Source: Mrakia gelida
Lineage: Eukaryota > Basidiomycota > Tremellomycetes > Cystofilobasidiales > Mrakiaceae
Assembly (NCBI GenBank): GCA_024345305.1
Contig: BRON01000001.1
Span: 620,001-684,000 of the forward strand
DNA: 64,000 nt
Direction of reading: 5' to 3'
Shown: positions 30,451-42,820 of the stretch, piece after piece
Numbering within the stretch: position 1 is the first letter of the stretch
Layout: each line of letters starts with the position of its first letter
Translations under genes and position numbers: made by a program
The notes under the pieces: model-generated
Seen by the model: the letters and a program-made list of their open reading frames with translations, nothing else
What the model was told of the DNA's origin: nothing
The model's database searches: none

Positions 30451-32575
30451 ATGGAAAGAACGAAGAAAGGAAGTTCGAAGCTCGACCCATCCATCCTTTC
30501 CCGCCGCAACCCTCCATCTCCTCCCTCCTCCTGCCGATCGTCCCCACATTTTCTCGGCTATGCCCTCTCCCTCCCTTCCCAAAGCTCACGCTCCAAATCT
30601 CTCAATCGAGTCCATGAGCCTCGTCGGACAGACACGTTTCAGCTTGGACCTTCGCTCTTGCAAAGGTCCCAACTGTCTGACCCCTTCCCCTCTTCCGACC
30701 TGCCTTCTGCTCGTCCTCCGTTCCTCTTGTCTCGCTTTCATGTTGTTTCCCCGTCAACCAGAACGACCTCTAGAAGGTGCGGAATGCCTATCGCTCTCGA
30801 AGCTTGCTGGCTGCCGTGAGTTCGAGTGTTCTCTCTCTTCCTTCCAGTTGAGCTCGAGCTGACCCTGATCTTCGCTCCCTTCCCTTCCAGCCTCGACTCC
30901 CCCTGTGAGCTCCCTCCGCCAGCTCTCTTTCTAGTTCGATTTCCTCTGCTGGTCGCTGATCACTTCATTGGATTGATCTGCCCAGATGCTCATCAACTGG
31001 ACCATCTGGGGAAGCGTTGTGGCAGGAAAGCGAAGGCGGACGACTGGATAGCGTATGGGGTCATGATCCTCTGTGAGCTCTCACCTTCCTTCCTTCCTCG
31101 CTTCCTTCCCCTTTGGTTGCTCAACTGACGGCATCTCCTTCTTTCTCCCCAGGCGCTGTCATCCTCGTCGTCTGCTTCGTAGGCTGGATCGTCCAGTACA
31201 GCAACAAAGGTGGGTCGAACTCGCTTCTCTCGGCCCTCGTCGAGTTCAGCCCCAGTGATTCATTCACCTCCTCTCGCTCTCGCTGACCTTGCTTCCTTCC
31301 TTCCTTGTCCCAGCTTCTGAGTTTCGCGAGTTCTGGGACTCCGAGGATCATCTTCACCATGGCAGCAGTCTAGAGATGAAACCGTCCTTCACCTCCTCGT
31401 CCTCCTCTCATCACTCTCACTCTCGCGCTCCCTCCGTCGTCCACACTCTTTCAACCATCGTCCCATCCCTCCTCGTTGAATCCGAACCTGAACCCAAACA
31501 TCCTCCATCACCCTCCCCCTCCAAAATCATCCGTCATACCTCCCGAGCTCCATCCATCACCTCCCTCTCGGTCGACAACCACGGCTCCAGCACGATGAAG
31601 AAACGCTCTCCTCTCGGTTCAACCCTCCCTACCCAAGCGCGTCTCTCGACCCAGTCCGTCGCCGTCACCATCGCCAGCGACTTGGGAGTCGAAGCAAGCA
31701 GAGCTGGTCTCTGGGACGCTCGATCCTTCGGCTCAGCAGCTCAGATCTCCTCCGAATCGAGTCATCAGCAGCAGTCAAGAGACGACGTCGTTCGAGGGGG
31801 GGTGGTTCCCTCTCGTCAGTGGGGAGACGTGAACGATGGAGGAGGATACGGGCATCAAGGATTGGCTAGTCCTGGGTTTGCGATGGATGCAAGGTCGGAG
31901 AAGGCGCCGGTGATGATGGGGATAGGAGGAGAAGGGTCTCAGTCGAGTTTGAGTGAGGTCGGACGAGGTTGGCTGTACGCGAATGCTGCTCTCTCGAGTC
32001 CCGCTCCTAGTCCTGCTCCTGGAGTGGCACCGGATCCGAATTGGGGAGGAGGTACTCAAGACGACGAACACTATAGCGAGCTCTTCTACGGTGAGCCCTC
32101 CAGCGTTTCACGATTTGTTCGACGCGCGCGTGTCTGACTGGTCTCGTCTCGTCTTGTTTTTCCTTTCGTCCTCTTCGTTCTACAGCTGCTCCCTCCCCCC
32201 ACCTCGAACACTTCCCACCCTCACCCTCCCCTTCGAATCGCAACTTCCCACCCTACGTCCCTCCAGACCCTCAACCTCAAACCCAACCACCCTCAACCCT
32301 CCACCACCGAACTCCCTCCCAAGTCCTCGCTGGCAACTTCTCTCGCCCTCAACAAGGACTCCTCGCCGTATCGACAGCTCGACCACTCAGTACGCGTCAC
32401 GAGGAACCAGAAGAGGAGGGTTACTACGATCGGCTGTCTTACTACCAGGCGGTGAGTTCTCGTCGTCGTCTCTTCCTCGCTCGCTCGCTCGCTCGACGCG
32501 TTCGTATCACTGACTCCTCCTCTTCGCCCTCTCTTTCTCTCCCGCTCTCAGCCACCAGGCTCTCCATGGGGGTGA
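30451..32575 (+). CDS. Single-pass membrane protein with long Ser/Pro-rich tail, unrecognised
   Basis: The N terminus is uncertain. The ATG at 30451 is in the frame that joins cleanly across the introns (donors near 30679, 30813, 30904, 31071 and 31209). An ATG at 30560 in another frame would need a splice I cannot see. After a short Cys-bearing segment (RRCGMPIALEACWLP, then HQLDHLGKRCGRKAKADDW) comes one strong membrane helix, WIAYGVMILCAVILVVCFVGW. About 370 residues of low-complexity Ser/Pro/His-rich tail follow (for example KIIRHTSRAPSITS), with exons joined at 32091 and 32187 and a last 28-base exon ending PPGSPWG at 32575. No catalytic domain is visible. This could be a surface sensor or scaffold, but that is inference from architecture only. 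Confidence 0.55.
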
Positions 32576-33260
32576 CCATGATCCTCCACTTTTTTTCTCT
32601 TAGTCTCTCTCTCTCGCATCTCCGTTTTTGGGTCTTCGGTCTCTCTTCATCTCTCTTCGTACACGACCTTCACCCTCGCTTCCCTAGACTTCCCTTACCC
32701 TGCATCCTGCTTCGTTCTTCGCATAATCCCACCCACTCGTTCGTTTTCGTTCTCGTTTTGTAACCCCTCGCACTCCCCTTGCTGCTCTTGCTCTCTTGCT
32801 TCTTCTCTATCTCGATGCGCGTCCGAACTTGCCTCGCATGCGGGAGTCGAGTTGAGGAAAGAACGGTTCTGAGCCCAAAAGGAAGGGGTATGTTTGTAGA
32901 GAGCTGAGCTAGCAAAGAGGAGAGTGATAAGATAGGGAAGAGCAAAAAACGAAGGGTCCGAAGGAGGAGAAGAGCGGAAGCACCCAGTGCGTCCGAGTTC
33001 GAGAGGAGAGAAAAGTCTATGATGAGCGAGGGTGAGAGGAAGCTGGTTCGGAGAAGATAAGCGAGCGAGTCTGTAAGGGATACATAGATGAGAGGCGAGA
33101 TGAGATGGAGATGTCTGCGAAACGAAAGGGAAGGCAAAGCCGGGTTAGGGAACGAGGAGAAGGGAGAGGAACGAACGACGCGAGCTCAAACTCACCCGTT
33201 TGAAAGACCGTGCTTCTTGGCGACAGTTGGAGCTGGTGAGAAGGTTTGAGATGAGGTCCA
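32576..33260. other. Convergent 3' flanks, no gene seen
   Basis: Lies between the stops of a plus-strand and a minus-strand gene. Pyrimidine-rich on the left and purine-rich on the right; no exon chain. Confidence 0.5.
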
Positions 33261-34330
33261 TCAATCGATCTTGACCTTCCTGTCCTCCCAGAGGACTGTT
33301 TCTTGAGCTCCGAAGCCTGATGAAACGCGACAGGACGAGGAAGAAAGAAGGGAGGAGGAGTGAGCTCGGTCGACGAGAGAAGTCGCCGTTTCTCGTTCGC
33401 GAGAGCTCTCCTCCGAGGAGAAGAGGGGGGAAAAGAGGTTGGGACGGATGGGAGGTGGAAGAAACTCACCACCTAAGGCTCGCAGGTAGATGACGACTGC
33501 ACTCCAGAAGACCTGAGGAGGCGAGAGGGAAAGGGAAAGAAAAAGGAGGTGAGTTCGCGCTTTCGTCCATTCGTCCTTCTGCTCCTCCTTCCTTTCTCGC
33601 AGCAAGAGCGAACACGCCAGCTCGAAGCCCGTTGCTCGTGGAGAGTCTACGAGTGAGCGGAAGAGCCTCGAGTGTGGGGCTAGAGCTTTCGAGTCGTCGA
33701 TGAGGCGAAGGCAAGGAGGAAGAAAGAAGAGGGGAGGGAGGGAGGGAGGGAAAGAAAGGTCGAGCTCACCAGCCACCACAAGCTATCGAAAGCACGCGTC
33801 CTCCATCCCTTCCTGACCACCGCTCTATGCATACTAGGCAGCAGCCCACCCGCCCCTGTGCCATCCTCCTTATCGTCCTCCCCTAGTAAGCTCTGCTTCC
33901 TCGGTCTCGACGCAGGGACAGCGGCATGGACGGTCCTGACGACCTGAGCTTTGAGCTTCGCGAACGTCTGTCCTAGTGGCGATGAAGGGCCTGCGACCGA
34001 GAGGAGTTGGGACGAGGAGGCTGAGCGTGCTCCTACGGGTGGTCGAACTGGCATCAAGTTGAGGTCGTTGAGGTAGGAGGATTGGGAGTGGTGCTGCTTG
34101 GAAGGCGAGGGACTCCGAGAGGTTGGCAGGAGCTGAGCTTGATGGGAAGGGGAGGGAGAACGAAGGAAGGATCCAGACGACGATCGCTGACCTGCTTGAC
34201 CGAGTTGCTGCTGGGAAGGGTGAGAGTTGGAGGAGGAGGCGTGCGAGTAGGAGGAGGAGGAAGGGACGTCGAGGAGGAGGGAGGAGGAGGCGAACCTGGG
34301 TGAGGAATGGGGTTTGAGAGAGATGGGCAT
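33261..34330 (-). CDS. Ser-rich protein with C-terminal membrane segment, unrecognised
   Basis: ATG at 34330 (MPISLKPHSSPRF). The first 110 residues or so are Ser/Gln/Pro-rich. A more ordered part follows: LGQTFAKLKAQVVRTVHAA, SMHRAVVRKGWRTRAFDS. Splicing to exons near 33515-33473 and 33317-33261 gives the C terminus WWLVFWSAVVIYLRALGFGAQ...EDRKVKID. The WW...VVIYLRAL stretch is a single hydrophobic helix near the end, so the protein may be tail-anchored. No family recognised. Confidence 0.6.
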
Positions 34331-34697
34331 CCTTCAGAGCGGAGCTAGGAGGGTGAGGAAAGAGGGTTGTTGGTCTTTGACCGTTTTTGCAGTGGTTCTT
34401 GTTGTTGTGGTTAGGGAAGAGGCGGGCAGGGGCCAAGGTCGAAAAAGACCTGAGAGAGGCAACAAGGTTGGAAGCGAACAAGAACGAGCAAAGTGCGATC
34501 GTGAAGATAGAGAGGTGTGAAAACAGTCGAACGCCTCGCGTCCTCGTTCTCGACGCGTTCCCGCTTTCCCTCCCCTCGTGGCTTGCTCTCGACGTCGGCT
34601 TCGTTTCACAAGACGGGAAGGTTTTCCGGAAAGGGGATTTCGGTTTGAGAGAAGAGAGCTGAATAGATAAGGCTCTCTCGATTAATCCCTAAGAAGT

Positions 34698-37069
34698 CTA
34701 AGCAAAGAGCCCAAGAAGCATCAACCCGGCGACGAGAAGTCCTCCCTTCGACGTGACGAGGGACCGATCTCCTCCGCTGGCGGCCTTGGAAGTGGTGTTG
34801 GACTTGGCGCTAGTGGTGGTGTTGGTAGAGGAAGAGGTGACCGTTCCTCCGGAGGCAGTAGTTCTGCCGGTGGTGGTGGTGGTGTTGGAAGAGGTTATGG
34901 GAGTAGTGGTTCCAGTCGAGGTGTCGGTGGAGCCGGTCATGGTCTCGAGGTAGGACTCCGAGAGCTGCTTTCCGACGCAAGCGTGGACGGTGGTGAGGTT
35001 GAGGTTACGGGTGAGGGCTGGGAGGAGAAGCGCGAACGTGTTTTTGAGAGTCAGCGAACGAAGCGTTCGACGCGAGAGTGGGAGGAGGGTTGGACTCACC
35101 ATCGGGAAGGAAGTACTCAGTCGCAAGAGTGACCTCGGTGGGGAAAGCCTCGTGCTCGAGAGAGATGAACTGGAGAACGAGAACGAGACGAAGGAGAAGG
35201 TCAGACGACGCGTCTTTCGTGAACGAGAGCGCGAGAAGAAGACGTCGAAAGGAAGCGAACTCACTCCGCTAGTCATCGCTGCGACCGGCGCAGAGTTGAG
35301 AAGGGTGATCCAGTCGTTGTAGGCCGAGGTCGCGTTCGTCTGAGCGGCCTGGACCCTCCAGTCTAGAAACGAATTCGGATGCGAAAGGAAAGTCGACGCG
35401 TCAGTTTCGAGATCGGACCGGCAGCAGGAGTCTCTCTGAGTTGAGACGACGACTGACCTTGAGTATCGAACTCGTCCTGAGTGCCGGTGACCGAACTCCA
35501 CAGACTAGGCTGCATGTCCATCTGCCTAGCGATCTCTCGCACTCGGTCGTCGATGTCTCCCTCTGCCAAAGCGTCAAGAACGGACGAGAGGGCGAGTCAG
35601 TGACGTTCTCGTCGAGTGCCAAAGACAGGGCTTGGGAGTGTTGTACTCACGAGGGGGTCGGAAGGTTCGAACCGTCACTCCGGTGATGTCCTTTGAAGAA
35701 GAAAGAACGGTCAGCTCGAAAGGGGAGGCGGGCAAGAACGAAGACGAGGACGAGACGACCAACCTTGATCGTTTTCCTCGACCACCCGAGCTCAGCGACG
35801 ATCTGCTCGTTGGTGAGAGTAGTCAGAGCGGGGTGGGACCAGGTGCTAGAAGCCGAAGATGGAGGGTTGAGTCGGTTCCTCGAGTCGGCGCCGCATCGCG
35901 AGGTTCGAGAGGAGGAGAAAACGACTAGAACTCACTGAGCTGACAGCTCGTGACCAAGCATGTGCTGCTCCCTGATAACGTTCGGTCGCTCAATCGCTCG
36001 AGATCCAATCTGGGAAAGAGGAGAGATGGAAAGGGTCAGGGGGGCGACTGGACGCTCGAGATGAGAGCGAACCGAGCGAAGGCGACGAACGATGTAGTAG
36101 GTAGCCTTCAAGTTCTGGGTACCGAGATAGTCCATGAGGATCTGGGAATAGTCCGAGGGTCCTGAAAAGCAGAAAGACCGGAGAGGGAAGAAAGATCAGG
36201 TCGTGCGAGAGAAAAGACGACGCGTCGGATTTCCGGACTCACCGTCGTCGTACGAGAGTCCCCAAGTCTTAGCAGCAGAGCAACCAGCGATATCGGTAGA
36301 CGTAGTGTGCTGACCACAACTCCACCACTGCGAGAAGAAGGGGAGGGGAGCGAGGAGGTCAGCACAGGGGGGTCGACGGGCCATCGAGAACGAGGAAGTC
36401 GAGCTCACGTTCCTGTTCGTAGCGTCTGTAGAGGCAGCAGGATTCGCGCCGCACAGACCAGTGTCTCCTGTCGCGTTGAGGTTAGGACTGTAGCTTGGCA
36501 CCTGTGGGGAGAGAGCGACGAGACGGAAGGAAGGTGGGTGAGCTCGGGTCCTCCAGGGGGAACGAACGAGAAGATCAATCGAGACGAGCTCACCTTTGAG
36601 AAATCGATCGCGCTCAACCAGCCCAAGACTTCAGGAGTATCAGTCGCAGGGACATGATCCTGCATAGGGTAGACACCCAAAGTGAACGTCCCTGCACAGA
36701 GAAACAGAGAAAGAGCAGAAGAAAGGAAACAAAGGGGCGTCAGTCGGTCGAGCTGCATCAAGGGGAAAGTGGGAGGGAAGGAGGAGGTCGAAGCTCAGAG
36801 AGTGCTGTCGAGAAGGGGGGTGGAAAAAGACGGAAGGAAGACCAGGAAGAAAGGAAGAGAGGCTCACATTCAGGCAGAGGAGGAGCGTTGGCGAGACCAG
36901 GAGGCACAGAACCAGCAGCGTTTACTGGGACAGGAAGAACGGTCGCGTTCATCGTCGAAGAAATGTCGGTCAAAGCGACCTCAGCTCGTCGATGGTGATG
37001 GTGTTGATGTCCCGAATGAGCGTGAGCGACCAGAGGAGCTCCGGCCAGGAGGAGAAAAAGGGAAGACAT
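34698..37069 (-). CDS. GPI-anchored chitin deacetylase (CE4, polysaccharide deacetylase)
   Basis: Converts wall chitin to chitosan by removing acetyl groups (family CE4). ATG at 37069 opens a signal peptide (MSSLFLLLAGAPLVAHAHSG) followed by a His-rich stretch. About ten exons give the NodB fold. Motif 1 is TWGLSYDDGP (catalytic base Asp and metal Asp); LKATYYIV; IERPNVIREQHMLGHELSAH; motif 2 is HTWSH (two metal His); LTTLTNEQIVAELGW; motif 3 is VRTFRPP. Motif 3 is followed, across an intron, by QGDIDDRV where relatives usually have YGDIDDRV. A Ser/Thr-rich stalk follows, and a C-terminal hydrophobic GPI-attachment signal (GGLLVAGLMLLGLFA). It resembles Cryptococcus Cda proteins in layout. 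It acts at the plasma membrane or cell wall, alongside the chitin and glucan machinery. Confidence 0.93.
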
Positions 37070-37935
37070 CGAGGAAGGAAGAAGGAGGAGAGGAGGAGCT
37101 GGACGTTGGAGGGAAGGAAGGGAAACAAGGGGGACGCCGAAACTTCGCTCTCCCTCCGCGTTGGTCTTCGTTGGTCACCTCGGTTAGCGTGGAGCCTTGT
37201 TGTTGATTCCCGAACGCCTTCCCTTGGTACGACCCGAAATACATCTGAGCTTGATGAACAGGGGAAAGAGTCGCGAACGAAGACGAGGGGAGGGAGGGAG
37301 GGAGTGAGTCGACGCGTCGGTTCGAAGGCGTCCCAGCGAGCGAGGTCTCTGGACGTCAACTTGGATCAGCAAGACGAGGCAGCAGAGTAGCTCCATCGTC
37401 TGGTCGTATCGGTAAGAAGCGCTCAGCTGGAAGAAGTGCGAGAAGATCGACGAGAGGAGGAAGCGGTAAAGTCGCTGAGAGAAGAGAGTCGGCTCGGGAG
37501 CTGAGGCGTCGTCTCGAGCTTCGAAGTAGGAAGATGGAGATGATAAGGGTTCAAACCTCATTCGAACGAGAAAAGAGTGCTGCTGAGGGAAAGCATCGGG
37601 GACTGAAGAGAGGGGAAGGGAAGGGAAAGCAGGAGGAGGAGGTGAACGTCGAGCTCAACTCGGAGTCCTTGTCCTTCTTCCTTCCCGAGTCCTTGTCCAG
37701 CGAACGTCAACTTTTCGTCGAACAGAGTGTTGTTTTGACTCCTCTCCTATCGGCTCCCAGAGTCTCCTCCCGAACCCTCATGATCTGCTTCAAAAGGTGG
37801 ATTCGCAGCCGTCTCGCTTGTTGAGCTCGTCCCTCCCTCGCTTGAAACTCTCCTCTCGACGATCTGTACTTCCCCTATTCGCCTCCAACCACTACAGCCT
37901 CTACCTCAACTCGCCAACTGCCACATTCTTAGGCT
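37070..37935. other. Divergent promoter region
   Basis: Between the chitin deacetylase start (leftward) and the next gene start (rightward). Open frames here have no family signature. The last 120 bases before 37936 are CT-rich. Confidence 0.45.
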
Positions 37936-39024
37936 ATGATTATTGAGAAGGACACCAAGAATCTCGACGAGAGCAGGTCGCTGGCTCTGGCTCAGAGCAA
38001 CCAGGAGGTGAGCTCGACATCTTCCTTCCTTCCCTCCTCCATCCTTTCTGCTTGTCTCTCTCGCTTCCTGCACCGACTAATCGCTCGTCTTTGAACCCTG
38101 ACAGGCTTCCCTTCACGCCCCTCCATCCTACGACGCTTCAACGTCCCTCTCCTCGTCGACCAGCTCGTCTTTCAACGGTCCTTCCTCGAGCTCAACCTTC
38201 CCTCCCCAGCTCGCCACAGCCTCCCGCTCCTCTCACATCAACCTCTACTCCAACCACTCAGCAGTCTCCTCTGCCCACATCATCGATCTGAACCGCCCCG
38301 TTCCAACCGTCGTCCTCCCAGCCGTCATCAACGAGGAAGAGCGAGCGACGTCGCAACTCATCGGAGGAGGGTCGAGGTCAGGAAATCGTCCGAACGCCTT
38401 CTTCTGGAGCCATCACTCGTCGGTGAAGGCTACCGTCGGTGTGGAAGGCAAGCAGGGAGCTGACCCGAAGGAGAGGGTCAGGGTCGTTGCGGGCAGTCAG
38501 CACGGGAAGGTCTTCGTTGAGATGGTCAGTCCTCCTCTCGTCTCGTCTCGACTCGTCTCTCTCTTCTTCGACGCGTCTGAAGCCCGATGTCCCTGGCTTC
38601 TTCTTCCTCCTCTCCCTACCAGCTCTCCCTTCCATCTTCCACTGCCACTCCTCTCCCTCCCCTCTCCATCCATCTCTCCTGCACCCACTCAGTCGTCACC
38701 CTCCTCCTCCCTCGCTCTTTCCACGGACCTTTGTCTCATCGCACGACGCATGGCTCGATCAAGATCTCAGCCGAGCTTCAGAAGGTCTACACTCCAATGT
38801 CGAGCGAGATGGGATTCGTCGGACACTTGGGTGGGTGGACGGGAGTAGGAGGGGAAGATGGAGGGCTCGACGAGGCCAAGTGCGAGTCGAAGCACGGGGG
38901 AGTCAGGATTGGGTTTGAGGGAGAAGGAGAGGAGGAGTGGGGAGACGGACTCTACAAGAAAGTGGCGAACGAGCTTGGAGCTGGAGCTGGTGGTTGGGGT
39001 ATCCGATGGGGAGCTAAGAAGTGA
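37936..39024 (+). CDS. Small basidiomycete protein resembling DUF7330 proteins
   Basis: Exon 1 is 37936-38007 (MIIEKDTKNLDESRS...). Exon 2 begins at about 38105, with a Ser-rich segment and then DLNRPVPTVVLPAV. Exon 3 (from about 38625) reaches the stop at 39024. Visible elements are VVAGSQHGKVFVEM, LLLPRSFHGPLSHRTTHGSI and IRWGAKK at the C terminus; the RSF-G-L..RTTHG-I pattern recalls adhesion-sheet-like DUF7330 domains of basidiomycetes. The similarity is by memory of motif shape and is weak. No signal peptide or membrane helix. Function unknown. Confidence 0.6.
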
Positions 39025-39781
39025 GAGGAGAGGGAGGGAGGGAGTCGGGTCGCGTCGAGTGCGAGGTCGTTTCGTTTGCTTCTTTCCGTATCTACTGTAT
39101 CGCTGTGATCTCCTAATTTCTGACGACCTTACTACGCTTTATCTCAGCTCAGCGTTCTGTAGGAAGAGGTTTCTCTTCTCTCCAAGACGCTGAGCTGACG
39201 AAGGCGGAGCGGTGGACGACGACGAGACGAGGAGGATCATCTCGTTCATCTCAGAAGATGCTGGACTCTGGCACTGGGTCACTACGCAATAGTGAGTTCC
39301 AGAACCTCTCTTCCTTGGCCGTCGCCATCGTGTCAGCCCTTCTCAACTCGCCGAAGCTTGAGCTCACGTCGCTTTCGTCTTTGCTCCACTTGCCCTCCCC
39401 TCGCAGCTCCCATCCACAGTGCAACCACATCCCAGGCCGATCCGACGATCCTCTGTCACCGCTCGAAGATTTCCTCGCGTCGCTGTTTGGTTCCGACGTC
39501 GCAGGTGAGCGTCCTCTCTCCACGCCTGATCGGCGCTCTCTTCTGGTTAAATCGCCGTCCTCCTCCATCTCCCCTCCTTCGGCTTCCCCCAGATATCTCG
39601 AAGTCGCCATCTCTGGGTCGAATCACCACCTCACCCTCCCAAAGCACACCTTTTCTCTCTCCGAGAACGAGTTCGTCTCCTCGAGATTTTCAGCCGACGA
39701 AATCTCTTCGACCTCGTTTCAGTTCTTCTTCTCTCCCACCAACCACAACCTTCACCGCTTCCCTCCCTCCTTTCTTCGACG
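39025..39781 (+). other. Long 5' region of the permease gene, possible spliced leader or small gene
   Basis: Contains an ATG at 39258 followed after 37 bases by a GTGAGT donor, an acceptor at about 39405, another GTGAGC donor at about 39505 and an acceptor near 39591. The splice signals look real, but the exon frames do not join into anything I recognise. A spliced 5' untranslated leader or an upstream open reading frame for the permease is the simplest reading. Confidence 0.35.
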
Positions 39782-42476
39782 ATGTCAGCGATCACCCACG
39801 CACCTCGACCACCGTCTCCTGGATCTGGATCTTCATCACTCTCCGACCTCAAGAGGGACGAGAAGAAAGAGCTGGACTTTGCGTCGGTCGAGGCGAACGA
39901 AATCGACCCGGATCAGAACGTCCTGGATAACAAGGAGCTTCGAGATTAGTGAGTCGGACCTTCTTCTACTGCTGAGATTCGCGTTGGAAAGCTTGCGCTC
40001 CCGGTATCCTTGGTGTTGTTGAGGGAGGAGAAAGGAACGTCGAAACGAAGGGCTGACCTTTTCCTTCCGGCCTATCTATCTTTTTCTGCTCCTTCTCTCA
40101 GCTACGCCCCCGTCGAGTCATACGAGGGACGCCATCGTTTCGATCTCGATGCTACTTGGACAGAGGCAGAGGAGACAGTCCTCGTTCGAAAGATCGACTT
40201 CAGAAGTGAGTTCTCTCTCGTCCTCCTCTTCCCTCGCCCTGATTCCGTTCTTCGTTCGAGCTGACCTGTTCGTCTTTCATCTTCGCCAGTCATGTCCTTC
40301 TGCTGCTTGATCTTCTTCGCCTTACAACTGGATCGAGGGAACCTCGTGAGTTAGAGGTCTTGACTCGGGGGCGACGATGATGCCGAAGTCGGAACGCGAC
40401 GCTGACTGTCTTGCCTCGTCTTCGTCGAAGGGATCCGCGTTGGCTGATGGCTTCCTCAAAGACAACGGCATGACCACTCAAGACTACAACAACGGTCAAT
40501 CGATCTTCTTCTGCTGCTTCCTTTTCAGCGAGCTTCCGTCTCAGGTGCGTGTTCGCCTCCTTCGTTTTCTCGCGATCTCGATCTGACTCACGTCTTACTT
40601 CCCACTTGCACAGCTCATGAACAAGTGGCTCGGAACGACGAACTGGGTTCCCTTCCAGATCATGGCTTGGAGTGCGGTGACGATCGGCCAAGGATGGATC
40701 TCGGTGAGTTTTTATCGTCGATCCGTCGCGTCCCGCCTCGTCCACTCGACTGACGACCCTCCTTCTCTTCTCAGAACAAGACCGGCTTCTTCGTCACTCG
40801 AGCTTTGCTGGGACTGTGTGAGGGTGGGCTGATCCCTGATCTCATCGTGAGTCCATCCCTTCTTCAGGTCTCGAGTCCTTGCTCTCGTTTCGTTCACTGA
40901 CCAACTCACTCTCTTCCTTCAGCTTTATCTTACGTTCTGGTACAAGAACGAGGAGCTCCCTCTGCGACTCTCGGCTTTCTGGGCAACGTTGACGCTGACG
41001 GGTATCATACAGGGTGAGTTCGAGTCGAGCGAATTGAGCGGGCGAAGGAGAGACGCGCTGACTTTCCTCTTTTCTCTCCGTCAGGCTTCATCGCTTTCGG
41101 CGTCCTTCGACTTCGAAACCTCGGTCTCTACGGTGGATGGTCGTATCTCTTCTGGATCGAGGGAGGCTTGACCTTCACCATCGGCCTCTTCGCCGCGTTC
41201 TACCTTCCTGCCTCGCCAACGACCACCGCCGGACGACTGAGAGGGAAGAAGGGATGGTTCAACGAACGGGAGGAGAGCATTCTCGTCAACCGAGTACTTC
41301 GAGACGATCCCACGAAGGGAACGATGTCGCAGGTTCAGCACATCTCGTGGAAGGACTTCAAGAGCTGCCTTACAGACTTCGATAACTATCCTCGTGAGTG
41401 GAGCTCACGTTCAATTTCGCGCCTCGAATCGAGACTGATCACCTCGTGTTTTCCTTCCCAGTCTACTTCTTCTCCTTCGCGGCCATGATGCCAGCGACGG
41501 CTCCGTCCGCCTACCTTACCCTCGTCCTCAAGGGTCTCGGCTTCTCAACTCTCAACATCCAGCTGCTCGCGATTCCTTATCAGGTCTTCTTCATGTTCAA
41601 CGTGAGTCGGAGGTCTCGACGCGTCGACGACCGAATGCCGAAGCGAAAGCTGACTCTCTTCTCGTCTGCAACTTCAAAGTGCTTCGGACTCGCATTCTTC
41701 GCTAAGAAGACCAACCAGCGAGCCTTCTCCGCCATCATCGGCCAAGCTTGGGCTTTGATCATCCTCATCGCTCTCGTCACCACACCCGTTTCAGTCTCGC
41801 CTTGGGTTCGATACGCTCTACTCTCGCTGCTTCTCGCCTACCCCTACTCTCATCCCGTACGTCTCATCTTCTGCTTCGCGTCGTTCAATCTTCCTTCGCT
41901 GACCAGGCACCTTTTTTTTCCTCCAAAACAGATTATGGTGGGCTGGAACTCGACCAACAGCGGCTCCGTTAGGCTTCGTACGGTCAGCGCCAGCTTCTAC
42001 AACATGATGACGCAGGTCGGGCAGATCGCATCGACTCAGATATACAGGTGAGTCGAGGAGAGGGAGAAAGTCGTTGTCGGTTCGTCGCGTCGATTCATTC
42101 CCGTCGCTGACCTCCCCCCTCGCCCTCCTTGCCTCATCCCTTCCTCAGAGCTGCCGACGCCCCTCGATACAACAAAGCCAACTCCGCTCTCGCTGGAGTC
42201 GCTGCTGCCAACATCGTCCTCCTTCTCGCTATCAAGGGTGAGCTTTTCTCGCTCCCGCTCTCGCTCCTCTTTTCCCTCGACGATCTCGCGCCGGTAGTGA
42301 GTCAGTTCTGACTCCTACCTGCCCCTTCTTCGTGACCGACAGGCTATTTTATGTTCCGAAACCGTCAAAAGAGAGCGGCTTGGAACGCTTTAACCTCCGA
42401 GGAGAAGGATCACTACGCGAAGCACATCGCTCCCACCATCGGGAACAAGTCATTACTGTTCGAGTTCAAGCACTAG
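39782..42476 (+). CDS. MFS permease, anion:cation symporter family (Dal5/Tna1-like)
   Basis: Twelve-helix major facilitator of the allantoate/nicotinate permease group, expected in the plasma membrane and importing a small organic acid anion with protons (family knowledge; exact substrate unknown). The N-terminal cytosolic part ends DLDATWTEAEETVLVRKIDFR, the conserved pre-TM1 signature. Then come FCCLIFFALQLDRGNL (TM1), FLKDNGMTTQDYNNGQSIF, ELPSQLMNKWLG (TM2), WVPFQIMAWSAVTIGQGWI, TRALLGLCEGGLIPDLILYL with the family's GLCEGG motif, and TFWYKNEELPLRLSAFWA. The second half includes GGWSYLFWIEGGLTFTIG, YPLYFFSFAAMMPATAPSAY and SGSVRLRTVSASFYNM. The soluble tail ends NKSLLFEFKH. About 13 short introns. 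Confidence 0.92.
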
Positions 42477-42820
42477 ATTATTACTTCTCCTCTCTCTCTT
42501 TCTTCATCTTGTCCTCGTAGACTCCTGGGCCGTTGCTCGTTTCGTTTGGGTTCGCTTTCGTTTTCGTTGCATCGTTGATTCTGCTACTCGCCACAGCCGC
42601 TTCTTCGCATCATCTCTCGCGGTCAGTCAGCACTATATATCGTTAAGTCTTTTCCATACTCATGCACACTCAGTCCCTCCCCTAGTCTCAGCTTTCCCTT
42701 CGTCAAGCTTCCTTCCCCGCTCTCGTTCAATGCGTCTCTCCCGCCACGTCTCTCTCTCTCTCAACTCCACCACGGAAACACACGCGACTTCGATATCCCA
42801 CAAGCTCTGATAGCCCCCCT
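42477..42820. other. Convergent 3' flanks
   Basis: Lies between the permease stop and the lipid-kinase stop. Nothing else seen. Confidence 0.5.

Noticed and set aside
30985..31045. Apparent frameshift in the membrane-protein gene (MLINWTIWGSVVAG followed by a stop)
   Set aside because: Shifting the preceding exon frame makes the exons join without a stop through HQLDHLGKRCGRKAKADDW, so no frameshift is needed. The open question is the first exon, not an error here.
34123..34317. Long open frames opposite real exons, many Arg/Gly/Ser-rich (here and throughout the window)
   Set aside because: They are antisense or frame-shifted shadows: codon bias toward C/G at third positions removes stops on the other frames. 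None shows a domain or its own splice pattern.
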